Of a stretch of 64,000 bases of DNA, positions 50,655-60,390 are shown one piece after another. This DNA comes from Nitzschia sp. DOCU1 (taxonomy: Eukaryota; Bacillariophyta; Bacillariophyceae; Bacillariales; Bacillariaceae), in the NCBI GenBank assembly GCA_951394045.1, contig OX595998.1:930001-994000 (forward strand), in the 5' to 3' direction. The number at the start of each line of letters is the position of its first letter. Positions within the stretch are counted from its first letter, which is position 1. Made by a program: the position numbers and the translations under genes. Under the pieces are notes generated by a model. It did not search any database. It was given only the letters and a program-made list of their open reading frames with translations, and had not been told where the DNA came from.

Positions 50655-52972
50655 ATGAATATCGAACTTTCTTCAAGTCGCGAATGGAACGCCAAAGGCC
50701 GCACTTCTTGCGGCGGCAGGAGCTTGACAGCTGTGTTTATTCTAGGTCTATTGACATTGCATATTCTCTGGTTTCTCAAAGGAATTAATTCGAAGCAGCT
50801 CCGTTGCGTAACGTCGGCACTGCGGTCACCGATTTATAATGAAGAAATAATTCAGCTGCCCTCGAGTCCGCAGCAGGATAATGACGACAAAGACCTTGTA
50901 CATCATACTTGGAGAGAGTTTGACATGCATTTGGCCCCTAATACTACTTCACCAATGAAGCAGTTGTGGAGTGCCCATGTCGAAAAACCGATTCGAGTCT
51001 GGGTTTCCCGAGTCGATCTCGACCAAAAGAAAATCGGAGAGATCAACCACAAATCCTATCCAGTCTTTTTGAAGGATAGCCCGCTGGGTCAACGAGGCAG
51101 TGATGTTTGTCCTTATACTACAGTCGATAATCCAAGGGAGTCTAGGGCTGGTATACCGATTGCAAGTCTGCCGGGGTATACGGGGTGGAATCGGCCACAT
51201 GCACCTCTCTTGTACTGGTACCGACCCTTACATTTCGGTCCCCGGCCATCCCCAGGGATCCTTGACACCACCACCGTTGCGGCTGCTAGCCATGAGTACC
51301 TCATTCCTACATCGTCAGATGGAAGAATTCAATATATTCACGATACAACAAGCCATGTGGCAATGCGTCATGATCTTTCGGAGGAATCGCTACTAGTACC
51401 ATGGACAACCGTCATCCTTTGTCCCTTGGATGCTTGCCAAGGTCGAAGCGGTCATCCAAAAGTAAACTCTCAATTTTATGCGCGAGCCTATGGTCCTGCC
51501 ATTTTAGCAGGTCGAATTTCCAGGGTACCCGTCCGTTACTACCATGTGGATTCAACCAATACTACTACGGATCCACAGAGAAACTCGACAATGTCACAGT
51601 TGGTTGGGTACGAAGTGTCCTTTTACTTTCGATATCCTGGAGTCTATACGGTCGAGGTTGTGTTGGAGCAGGGAGATGCATGGGCCCTATCCGAGTATCC
51701 CCGCGGTAGTTCTCAAATACAGGGGGAAACCGATCCAGCCTACGAAGGCTGGATGCTTCCAGGCTTTCCTCGCCTAGTGGAGGTTGTATTACGTGAGAAA
51801 GAAGATCTTGATCCAGAGGTTGGAAACGACAAAGCAGGGATAACAAAACGCCCCATGTGCACAATGAATCAACTGGAAGAGTCTCATCCCGGTGATCAGT
51901 GGGTAGTCCACGGCGGCGGTAGGAGTTCTTCTGTATCGGAAGAAGGCTCTTTTCAACGATATCAGCTGGGATACGCGACGCTCGGCCTGTGCACCGATTT
52001 CTCAAAAGCCACATGCTCACTCCTCCCAACGAGCAGTATTCTTTGGAGTCCACAGTCCAAAGCCGAAAATAGTGAGGGGAATCTTGTGGCACGGTGTATG
52101 CGACATCATGCCACCAAGAAGAATAGTACTAGTGCCAAGAAATTGAATATCATTCTGATCGGGGATTCGGTCGTCCGCTACAATGTAAGTGTGTGTGCCT
52201 AAATCATGCTTGCCCTCTGTCGGTTTCGATTCCACTGCCAAGGTTCCCAAGAAAAGAAAACTCACCATTTGGCTGATTTCAGACCAATCGTCTCTCGGAA
52301 CTATTGAAAATTGATGACGATCCTGGTCAAGAGGTGTATATCACATTTCTTGCCGAGATTCACACAGGGATTCTCTATGCTTTATCTTTACTCCAGGAGC
52401 GGATGATGGAGTTAGCAACCCGTGACGAACACCGAGTAGTAATTTTCAATTTTGGTCTCCATGACATCAAGGAAGGTTGTGTGGACTATGCAATTGAAAG
52501 TATGTATGGCTCGGACATCAAACGAACCGTTGGAGATTGTGTAGACTTTTATCGGACCGGGTTTGATCGATTCTTGGAGTTCCTCGAGACGTATCCGGCG
52601 GATCTGATAATCTTTCGAACCACGAACGCGGGATGGATGAGATGGGGACAATTTGGGTTTGGATGGCCAGCCACCAACGGGCAACAAGCAGTCTTTTCCC
52701 ACCATTCGGCACGTATCCTGAACGAGGTGGCAGTGAAAGCGATTCAGGAACGAAAAAATAATTCAACATCCACACTCGATGTAAAGATTCTTGACTACTA
52801 CTGGCCAACGCTGGCCCGGCCCGATAATACCGACGTGGACAGCGCAGACAAGCAAAGCATCGGTAGCCATTTAGTCCATCCAGGTATTGATGCTGCGCGA
52901 CTCCTCGTTCGATTGGAGGTTATGATGATTCTTCGGCACTTTTGCAGTGATGTCCTTGATGACTGGGTCTAA
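50655..52972 (+). CDS. Type II membrane protein with SGNH/PC-esterase-like domain
   Basis: Two exons, 50655-52184 and 52283-52972, with a 98-bp phase-0 intron, give about 739 residues. The ATG at 50655 is used because the codon before it is GTG. A basic tail and a hydrophobic segment (about 26-42, LTAVFILGLLTLHILWFLKG) give type II topology, typical of Golgi enzymes. The lumenal part has a beta-rich N-terminal region with a repeated Y-x-VE-V pattern (GVYTVEVVLEQG). A C-terminal region follows with LIGDSVVRYN (Gly-Asp-Ser nucleophile block), FNFGLHDI and HPGIDA, the last offering a candidate catalytic Asp/His pair. This order recalls TBL/DUF231, NXPE and Cas1 polysaccharide O-acetyltransferases. 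Acetylation of a surface glycan is the best guess, but the family is not certain. Confidence 0.6.
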
Positions 52973-53295
52973 GGTCAGCCGATTTCTTTTCATCTGGATT
53001 GATAATCATGCCGACTAGCTCCCAAACCGACGAACGCGGAATCTTTGGTACGATGTTACGCCTCATTCAAGCATCCTGATTGGTGGCTGCTGCCTGCGAG
53101 ACTCTCTATAGCGAACGTTCAACTCCGAGTGGCAAAGCCACAAGAAACGCCCACAGCATGAGGACGCCATCGGTGCCGCGTTGAATCGACAAGTACTACA
53201 AGAAGAGACTGAATCGCAAACATCCTACTATTGTTGAAAAATGCGGAACAATCTATTTTGATCAGTAATCATTGAGCGTCCGATGTTGTCGTCGA
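52973..53295. other. Convergent intergenic region
   Basis: About 320 bp holding the 3' ends of the SGNH-like and COG4705-like genes. Nothing else seen. Confidence 0.4.
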
Positions 53296-54321
53296 TCAGG
53301 CTTCCTCGTCGAAACTTAGGTTGGATGAAGGTACTCCCTTCTTGTTTCCATTCTCAATATCATCATCAACCACCACCACCACATCTCGATCGGTAATCTC
53401 CAGCGTCTCTTTCTTTTGCAATTTCTTCTCTGCATCCGCTGCTTCTTTCGCTTTCCTGTCCTTGCGCAGCACGTACATTTCATATCCAAAGAATATCAAG
53501 AAGAGAGCCAGAATCACCATGGACGCGTTCAAAGTGCCAAGGTCCAAGCCTCCTTTCTCCTTCGATTTCGTTAGCAAATCACCAAACGAAGCACCAAATG
53601 GGCGGGTCAAAACGAAAGCAATCCAGAACAGGACGACATGGGAGATAGGGGTAAAGTATGCAAGACCGGCAAGGATCACCAGAACCCCGCCGATGCTCCC
53701 AGCGGTGACTGCGAAGCCAAGTTCAAGCGAGTCGGCCAAAAAGTCACCCAAGGCAGTACCCAAAGTGTTACTGACAAGGATGGCTGACCAATAGAGGGCC
53801 TCTTGCCTGCGGTCCATTGCACCAGCGACGTTCATGTGCATGCCGGTGAGTTTCCAGATAAGAAAGATACCGAAGAGGATACCCAACAGAACACCCATGC
53901 CCTTGGGGTAGCCCCATTCAAGCGTGCGGTCAATAAAGTCTGAGAAAAGCGTTCCGGCAATGCTGCTGGTAGACATGACGGCCCAAAAGAGAACAGGGAC
54001 GTAGCTCTTGACGTAGAGTTGTCCCGACAAACAGAGGACGAAGAGGGACATGAGGATGCCAGAGGTGGCACCGTATCCAAAGCCCAAAGTCTGACTCCAA
54101 AAGTCAGCAAAGGTCTCACCGAAAGTCGTCGCGGTCATTTTTTCGCACCAGTAGTACCATGTCAAAGCTGGAATCTTGAGGATAACATCTGCGGCATCGA
54201 ATGTGTGATTTGCCTCCTCCTGTTCCTCTTTCTTGTGCTCGGCGGCGTCGTGGTGGCCAGCACCAGGAGCAGGAGGAGTGTCTTCATCGCTATTGTTAGT
54301 CATAGTAAAGAGCTTCATCAT
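53296..54321 (-). CDS. COG4705-type polytopic membrane protein, bacterial-like
   Basis: A single exon of about 341 residues from the ATG at 54321; the frame upstream offers only GTG. After an acidic/His-rich cytosolic stretch come about eight membrane helices arranged as four repeats. Each repeat carries a G-x-x-x-x-D signature: ATTFGETFADFWSQTLG, GTLFSDFIDRTLEWGYPKG, GTALGDFLADSLELGF and PFGASFGDLLTKSKEKGGL. This repeat pattern and its spacing match bacterial proteins grouped as COG4705 (uncharacterised membrane-anchored proteins). The conserved acidic residues inside the membrane suggest ion or metal handling, but no function is established that I know of. The C-terminal ~60 residues are a charged, Lys- then Asp/Val-rich tail not found in the bacterial forms I recall. 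The lack of introns fits lateral transfer. Confidence 0.75.
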   Translation of the reverse strand: MMKLFTMTNNSDEDTPPAPGAGHHDAAEHKKEEQEEANHTFDAADVILKIPALTWYYWCEKMTATTFGETFADFWSQTLGFGYGATSGILMSLFVLCLSGQLYVKSYVPVLFWAVMSTSSIAGTLFSDFIDRTLEWGYPKGMGVLLGILFGIFLIWKLTGMHMNVAGAMDRRQEALYWSAILVSNTLGTALGDFLADSLELGFAVTAGSIGGVLVILAGLAYFTPISHVVLFWIAFVLTRPFGASFGDLLTKSKEKGGLDLGTLNASMVILALFLIFFGYEMYVLRKDRKAKEAADAEKKLQKKETLEITDRDVVVVVDDDIENGNKKGVPSSNLSFDEEA

Positions 54322-55042
54322 CGTTGTTTGCTTTAGAACAGGTACTGGTCGAGCGCTCGATGAAATTGTGAGACGATTCTGGTGGTGGTCGAAAGTCCGA
54401 CTGGTGCGCACTACTAGGACAAATAGAGCCTCTCAACGGCCACGCAACATCGGCATTCCTCTCCGATATCGGATTGAAATAATGCACGATCCCTAAATGA
54501 GGCCGAGGAGCGAGTGTACCAAACTACCGGTACTTTTCGGAACATCGGATTTAAATCATGCACGATCCCTTCAAAAGGTTCCCACTATGAAAGCTTGTCA
54601 CATAGGAGAGGCTCGGATGGCTATCGGATATTTAGCACAGGTGTTCAAGTCGTATAGGCAGTGGGGTCCCATTTCCTCTTCGCCTATCACAATCACACTT
54701 CGCTGCGCCCGGGACAATATTATGGGGCCGCACCTCGATTACGTTAGTTATGGATATTTCGTTAATCGGATTCGCCACCAAAAGGGGTGAGGGCCCGCAC
54801 CTTTTTTTTGGCTCATCACAGAAAACGCAAAATCGGGGAGAATCGTCTGTCCACCCTTCCGGAGGGACGTTTCTTGCACGATTGCTGATGATGGAGCTCC
54901 GGAATGGGTCAGGGGTCAATGACCCCTGCAAAGGATCGAATAGTTGACCAACCATGGAAGTGAATCATCAGTTGTTCTGGGTGCACGGAATACATAATAT
55001 GGTTACATGTCGTCGTCTTCTAGAGTTACTTTCGTCATGGGA
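54322..55042. promoter_or_regulatory. Intergenic region with an imperfect direct repeat and a palindrome
   Basis: No gene is supported. An imperfect ~27-bp direct repeat (ATCGGATT[GT]AAAT[AC]ATGCACGATCCCT) occurs at about 54468 and 54544, 76 bp apart. A near-perfect palindrome CAGGGGTCA-A-TGACCCCTG lies at 54910-54928 and shares 11 bases with the ends of the foldback at 21277. Confidence 0.45.
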
Positions 55043-56626
55043 TTAGCCAAAGTTGAATCCGAATCCAAATTGCATATTCCGTCTGGCATCTTTGGGACCA
55101 TAACGCAGGGGCCAAGCATACGTGGCCTCAAATCGGCCCATGGGGGTTGCTGCGGATATCCCTGCCCCGACAGCCGTACGAGTGCTATTCAGAATCGCTT
55201 GGAGGGGAACACCATTGGTAGTGCCCACCAAGGTACCTGCATTTACAAAAGAAAAGGCACGAATGCCATATTCACCCATGATCCCGGGCGCGGCCACCGA
55301 AGCTGACAATGACGCTGTGTAATACATGGCTCCACCCAACGAGTCGCCTCCAGGCGATACACCACCACTAGAAGAAGAAAGACCACCCGTACTAGTGCGA
55401 GGTCCAATGCCAGCAGGCATGAATCCTCTCACCGACATGGGTCCACCTACAAAGTATCGATCCGAAATGGTCGCTGGCTGCTGGCACATTCCATTGAAGT
55501 CTAAGGACTGCAAAATGCCTCCAGCACACGTCCCATGAATTGCCACAGCTCCTTCGGCTACCAGTGGTATATGAATAGCGGCACCGCCTTGTGCTTTGGC
55601 AAAGCCCACATCTCCCGGCGGACCCGCCACTTCCACTTTGGAAAACCAGTCAATACCGGCCGTGGGTTGAAATCGATCATCGACATACTCGCCATTGGAC
55701 CGAACTTCCCACGTTAACGAATGCGTCAGACTAGGTCCCGAAAGAGCCACAATTTCATGGGAGGCATTTGCCGCATAGGGCAACTCGGTATGCTTGCGCG
55801 GAACAACATCCCGTAAAGCCAATTGCCAATCCAATCCCCAATAAAATCCAGTGGGAGCCATGTCGGGTCGCAGGACTCTGCCCGTATTATCTAATCGACA
55901 GGCAATATAGCGTTGATATTCCTTGTACGATCGTGTCCACTCATAGTCCATGGTATCCAAAACGGCCCGAAATCCCAATGTATATTGACTTCCTTTTGGC
56001 AGGGCCAAGAGATTTTCCACGAGTGGCCCGTCCTGATCGGTCAACCACGCATACAAGGGTCGTTCATGCGACAGATAAAACGAGGATGTAGCAGTCTGAT
56101 CGACGGTATATTTTAACTGAGTTTGATCCAAATGTCCCGTCAGGTTGGGAAAGGTAAAGGCGGATTCAAATTGTGCTTTCGGGAGTTTGGCGGGCGAATT
56201 GAGACTTTCTTCAAAGCCTTCATGTTTGAAACCGCCTCCAATATACAAGGAATACCAATTCTTTTCTTCCAATAGAACATTGAGTTTGTGTGGAAATTTG
56301 TCGTCATTGTCGTTATTATTATCGACTTGCAATTCGACACTTTCAAAACATCCCGTACGCATCAAATTGTCCACTACCTTGGCGACGCCGACTTGGAGTT
56401 GTGGCAGACTTTGCAAATCTTCAAATAAAATTCCATTTTCTAACAGTCTCGCATTGATGAGATCCTTGTTAGTTTTGAGTTTTCGTGTCTTGTCTTTGCC
56501 CGACACAGTGGCAGGAAACAACAAATTCAAAGGATATCCATTGACAAAGTTGCTCCATTGGCGTTCGTGTTGTTGACGCGCTCTTTCTTGTAGAGCTTGA
56601 TTGACACGTTGCGATACGTCGGCCAT
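55043..56626 (-). CDS. SAM50: SAM50/Omp85-family outer-membrane beta-barrel protein
   Basis: A single exon of about 527 residues from the ATG at 56626. SAM50 is the core of the mitochondrial sorting and assembly machinery, which inserts beta-barrel proteins into the outer membrane. The N-terminal ~140 residues contain one POTRA-like domain (QVGVAKVVDNLMRTGCFESV, then strands ending NVLLEEKNWYSLYIGG). The rest is a 16-stranded barrel rich in alternating aromatic and small residues. The loop-6 signature appears as SVRGFMPAGIG, and the final strand FGFGFNFG is a beta-signal. A Ser/Gly-rich insertion follows the VRGF motif (about residues 415-435). A plastid Omp85 homologue is possible, but the single POTRA and lack of a plastid leader favour the mitochondrion. 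Confidence 0.85.
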   Translation of the reverse strand: MADVSQRVNQALQERARQQHERQWSNFVNGYPLNLLFPATVSGKDKTRKLKTNKDLINARLLENGILFEDLQSLPQLQVGVAKVVDNLMRTGCFESVELQVDNNNDNDDKFPHKLNVLLEEKNWYSLYIGGGFKHEGFEESLNSPAKLPKAQFESAFTFPNLTGHLDQTQLKYTVDQTATSSFYLSHERPLYAWLTDQDGPLVENLLALPKGSQYTLGFRAVLDTMDYEWTRSYKEYQRYIACRLDNTGRVLRPDMAPTGFYWGLDWQLALRDVVPRKHTELPYAANASHEIVALSGPSLTHSLTWEVRSNGEYVDDRFQPTAGIDWFSKVEVAGPPGDVGFAKAQGGAAIHIPLVAEGAVAIHGTCAGGILQSLDFNGMCQQPATISDRYFVGGPMSVRGFMPAGIGPRTSTGGLSSSSGGVSPGGDSLGGAMYYTASLSASVAAPGIMGEYGIRAFSFVNAGTLVGTTNGVPLQAILNSTRTAVGAGISAATPMGRFEATYAWPLRYGPKDARRNMQFGFGFNFG

Positions 56627-57075
56627 TGTAATACTCAACCACAAAAGTTTGTAGTATGAGGGAGAGAGCAGAACAGAACAATCGACAGAGAGCTAGTATA
56701 ATGACACCGAGAGTTTGGTTTGTAATGAAGGAAAGGGAGGAGGTGCATCATCAACCCATCAGTGCATCGAGAAAAAATCCATTGGCGGCGGTTGGAGGGA
56801 AGCGAAGAGCGCGCCCGCCGATGTTGCGAACCTTCTCCTTGCGCGCGCAAAGAGTTCGCTTGGCATTCGTCACACAGAAGTCAAATCAGTCGAATATCAT
56901 CTGTAGTTACTCGCTGTACCCCAATAGTCAACCTATAGCCACCCCCTACAAGCAAGAAGTAGACCTAAAAAGACTTTTGGCCAGAATAATAACTAACTCT
57001 AGCAAGCCATAATGGAAGCTACGTTTGTACTTGCACCCATCATGTAACCGGATCCAAAGCAAGCAAAGAGTCTCC
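56627..57075. other. Intergenic region between SAM50 and the DJ-1/PfpI gene
   Basis: About 450 bp, no supported gene. It is expected to contain the promoter of SAM50 and the 3' UTR of the DJ-1/PfpI gene. Confidence 0.35.
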
Positions 57076-57795
57076 TCAAAAATCTATTCTTCGCGTAAAG
57101 TCTTCAGGATACGAATATTCCATTTGCTTGGCGGTAGCCCGAGATACTTCTTCGCCAAACAAATCCTTGATCATCCAAAAGCACATGTCAATCCCTGCGG
57201 AAATACCAGCCGAGTTGTAGATCAAGGGTCGTTTCTTCTTATCGCTACCGTCATCCTTCTTCACGTCGTCAATCTTGACAACCGATCTATCCCTGAGAAA
57301 GTTGTATTGGGGATACCATTCTTTCAGCAATCCAATGAGTTGCCAATGCGTAGTAATGGACGCTCCATTCTTCAAGGCACCCGATTCGGCTAGTAACATG
57401 GCGCCGGTACAGACACTGGCGAGAATGTGGACATTTTGATCACGAATAAATTTCATAATCTTGGGGTTCAATCTGGCTTGTCGAGTACCAAAGCCGCCGG
57501 GCAATATCAAAATATCCAATGACTTTGTGATAAATTCGTCGATGGTACCGTGGGGTAGAACCTGCATGCCACCAATGGTGGTAATTGAATTCTTGCTTTC
57601 GGCAATGAGGCTGACGCGAAAGGGTGATTCGGTGACGTTATCATCGGCGGTGGGATCGAGTCGACAAACCGAAAGAGTTTCAAAGGGTCCACAAAAGTCC
57701 AAAACTTCCACCTTGTCAAAGATCAAAATTCCCACCTCTAGCTGTCGAATCTTGGAAATCTCTTGAAGAACAAGAATGCTACTTGTCGCTGCCAT
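57076..57795 (-). CDS. DJ-1/PfpI family protein, isonitrile hydratase-like
   Basis: A single exon of 239 residues with no leader peptide, so probably cytosolic. The class I glutamine-amidotransferase-like fold is shown by VGILIFDKVEVLDFCGPFE, whose Asp in LDF-x-GP is the first conserved acidic residue. LDILILPGGFGTR and the nucleophile-elbow LASVCTGAMLLAESG, with the reactive Cys at about 129, follow. Downstream TTHW-x-L and NSAGISAGIDMCFWMIKDL match InhA-type isonitrile hydratases and related transcription-factor-like members. PfpI proteases and DJ-1 itself are more distant because the Cys context here is CTGA rather than C-x-G or HG. Catalytic activity cannot be fixed from sequence. A charged insertion (DDVKKDDGSDKKK, about 180-192) is unusual. 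Confidence 0.8.
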   Translation of the reverse strand: MAATSSILVLQEISKIRQLEVGILIFDKVEVLDFCGPFETLSVCRLDPTADDNVTESPFRVSLIAESKNSITTIGGMQVLPHGTIDEFITKSLDILILPGGFGTRQARLNPKIMKFIRDQNVHILASVCTGAMLLAESGALKNGASITTHWQLIGLLKEWYPQYNFLRDRSVVKIDDVKKDDGSDKKKRPLIYNSAGISAGIDMCFWMIKDLFGEEVSRATAKQMEYSYPEDFTRRIDF

Positions 57796-58274
57796 GATTC
57801 AAAAGTGTTGGTGGAAAAAAAGACGAGCGGAACAAGCAGCCAAATATCAAACGGGAGCAGAGAATATGAACACAAAGTGAATTATGGTGTTGTCGGTAGG
57901 ATGCGCCAACTACGGAGTGAGATCTTTGCTTTTCTTGGATGCAGGTTTCGAGTGAAGCCCCCTCTCGTTTACCAGGTACGGGCTTCGCTAGATCGGACCG
58001 TCGGCCGGCCCGCTCACACCTTCAAACCTCCACCCCGCGCCCGCCGATCCGCTTCCGTCTGTTTGACCTGTGGCCAGTCCGGAACTTGAGGAATGATGGT
58101 GTTAAGCGGTGCTAGAGGACGAGACTCGAGTCGAGTCAAGGCCCAGCACACGCGGCTAGTTTTCGCGGCACCGAACAGCCAAAGGTACCTAATGAAGCAA
58201 GTTTACTACCGGTAGTATGGCGTGGGATACCACTCTAGGAGAAGGATAGATGGTTTCGAGTCAAAAGTCGTACA
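57796..58274. other. Intergenic region upstream of the DJ-1/PfpI gene
   Basis: About 480 bp without a supported gene. ACTACCGGTAGT, a perfect 12-bp palindrome also found at 37575, occurs at 58205-58216. Confidence 0.35.
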
Positions 58275-59780
58275 CTAGATATGATGGTTCGGCTTAGGAG
58301 ATAAAGCCAAAAATCGGCTCCCGACACCACACCATTCATCACCTCTCATACTACATTCGATATCCAAAATGACAGACGATTCATCATCGTCGTCGTCCTT
58401 TTTCTTCTTCTTGTCTACCCCGGCTGTCATGATCGCTGATGGACAAGATTGTGGAGCGTGACGCGAACGGCCAAGAGGACTGTTACCCTCATCATCATCT
58501 TCCAAAATACTTGTCAACGACTCACTGATAAAATTGCGTCGACGACCACGAAAGTCGGCAGAATTGTGTTTCTTGACAAATCGTTGAGGAATGTAGCTTT
58601 TCTTCTTGATCCCGAAGTCTTCGCTACTATGGCGTTTGGGTGGAGGTCGACTCACGGAAAGCTGCTGTGAAGGAGCGGGAGCGGGTGGGGTCAATGCTGG
58701 GGCTTTGGGGCTTTTTGATCGAGAGCTCCGGCCTGGTTTCGGGCAGGATTCGGACGATGCCTGATCCCGGCTGACATTACTGGTAGTTGACCTTTTCTTT
58801 CTTCTTGGGTTTTGGGAGTCCTGTGATGAAGTCGTTGAGGCCGATTTTGAGGACTTTGACTTCTTACCCGTACTTCGAGACGTGGAAGACTTTCGGCTGA
58901 GTGACCCATCGTCCAACATTGAATCGCCAAAGGAGGATTTCAGAGGCACCACATACGCCGTCATTCTGGGTGGTGTGACTTCACTTTCATCGTCCGTGTC
59001 ATACCATTCGTCTGGAAGCTCCTGTGAGACTCCTCGTACTGGCAACCTTGGAGCTTTCAAGGTGGACTCGTGTGAGTCTTCTGCTCCTAGCATTCTCTGC
59101 GTAGGCCTCTCGTGACAGGAATCTTGAAACATTGAAGGTATTGAATCCAAGGGCTTTGTCTCTAGCATCTCCTGAATCGCCTCGATTCGGTCCATCAGTT
59201 TTTGACGGCGTTCCTGAGATGCCTTTGCCATATCCGATTGCCTTTTAATATTTGACCGTGATGGCATTTTAGGGGTAAGATCGAGACGTCTCTGCTCTTT
59301 TACTTCCTCTCTTAATTGCCAAGCCGGCTTCATCTGGTCCCGAATGGTACTTTCGACTGGTTGCCGAAGAGGTGCCGTGGGTGCCACGTTGAGAGGGATT
59401 GGTGCCTTGGGTTCGTTGAACAAGGACCTTTCACTTAGCACGAACGGATCATGCGCTTGCTTTTTTGGAACATTGGTGACATCGCTCCACCGCGTACTGT
59501 TGAAGTTGTCCTCATCGTCATCAGACAACTCGTACGCCGATATAGAGAATCCTGATAACGATAGACTACTGTGCGGATTTCGGTCATTATAAGTTGATAT
59601 CGTTCGGCCGGAACTCCATACAGAGCATGTTATCGTGGATGGTGACGAACATACAGACGCATTGAAGTCTTCTACTGGGGTGTGTCGGGTCATGGTGCAA
59701 CAGTGCATGTTTTGTAGTACCCGTAATGCTGTGTCGATGTGCTGCAAAGGAGGCAATGACATCATTAGCGCATCGATCAT
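58275..59780 (-). CDS. Ser/Lys-rich low-complexity protein of unknown function
   Basis: About 501 residues if the ATG at 59780 is used; later ATGs are possible, and a short 5' intron cannot be excluded. I do not recognise it. It is hydrophilic and largely disordered. Acidic SDDDEDNF is followed by a short predicted helix (about 155-210, AWQLREEVKEQRRLDLTPKM and ERRQKLMDRIEAIQEMLE) that could form a coiled coil. A Ser-rich basic region (about 290-400) with SRSTGKKSKSSKSAS, and KKKKKDDDDDESS near the C-terminus, come after. There is no signal peptide or membrane segment. The composition suggests a nuclear or cytoskeletal protein with many phosphorylation sites. The steady open frame and helical block support a real gene. 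Confidence 0.55.
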   Translation of the reverse strand: MIDALMMSLPPLQHIDTALRVLQNMHCCTMTRHTPVEDFNASVCSSPSTITCSVWSSGRTISTYNDRNPHSSLSLSGFSISAYELSDDDEDNFNSTRWSDVTNVPKKQAHDPFVLSERSLFNEPKAPIPLNVAPTAPLRQPVESTIRDQMKPAWQLREEVKEQRRLDLTPKMPSRSNIKRQSDMAKASQERRQKLMDRIEAIQEMLETKPLDSIPSMFQDSCHERPTQRMLGAEDSHESTLKAPRLPVRGVSQELPDEWYDTDDESEVTPPRMTAYVVPLKSSFGDSMLDDGSLSRKSSTSRSTGKKSKSSKSASTTSSQDSQNPRRKKRSTTSNVSRDQASSESCPKPGRSSRSKSPKAPALTPPAPAPSQQLSVSRPPPKRHSSEDFGIKKKSYIPQRFVKKHNSADFRGRRRNFISESLTSILEDDDEGNSPLGRSRHAPQSCPSAIMTAGVDKKKKKDDDDDESSVILDIECSMRGDEWCGVGSRFLALSPKPNHHI

Positions 59781-60390
59781 TCACACAGAGTAATTTTCTC
59801 GGAAAAATCGTTACCATCAAAGGACCCGATGACAATTCTTCCATTTCTGCGTGGCCGCCGTTTATCTTCTTCCTTATTATTTTAATCTTGGAAGGGCAAT
59901 ATCCGGGATGAATGAGTGCATGGATGGGCTTATTGCGTATGATGCATCTGTTCCGCGCGTTGGGCCTTCCGCCATATGTAAATACACCAGAGCCGAACGC
60001 TTGTGTATGCTGAAGGCAATCAGAACCGTGCGGAGTAATTCTCAAATCGTTCCTGGTACATACCATACCATATTATGTTGAAGAAATGCCCCGAGAGCAG
60101 AGATAGAGCGCAGCGGAGAATTGAAGTTCCGTCGAATCTGATAGGTCGTTGGGACGGTGTCATAGCCTATTCATAGCTCGTAGTATTCTCCGTAGTTAAA
60201 GCAGATTACCTGGTAGGATGGCTCAGCATTACACCATGTTAATAGCCAAACTTTGCGTGACAGAAGTGACAAGTGCCGGAAGCTAAATTACAACGCTAGT
60301 AGTTCTTAGACCAGCAACTTCCGTACTCAATTATCTGCGAACGTGGCGGGGTAGTCGGTGGCGACCTTTAACGATCATGCTCGTTAGTAA
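59781..60390. other. Intergenic region
   Basis: About 610 bp between two minus-strand genes. Open frames on both strands overlap and resemble no family. It presumably contains the promoter of the Ser-rich gene and the 3' UTR of the second protease. Confidence 0.35.
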
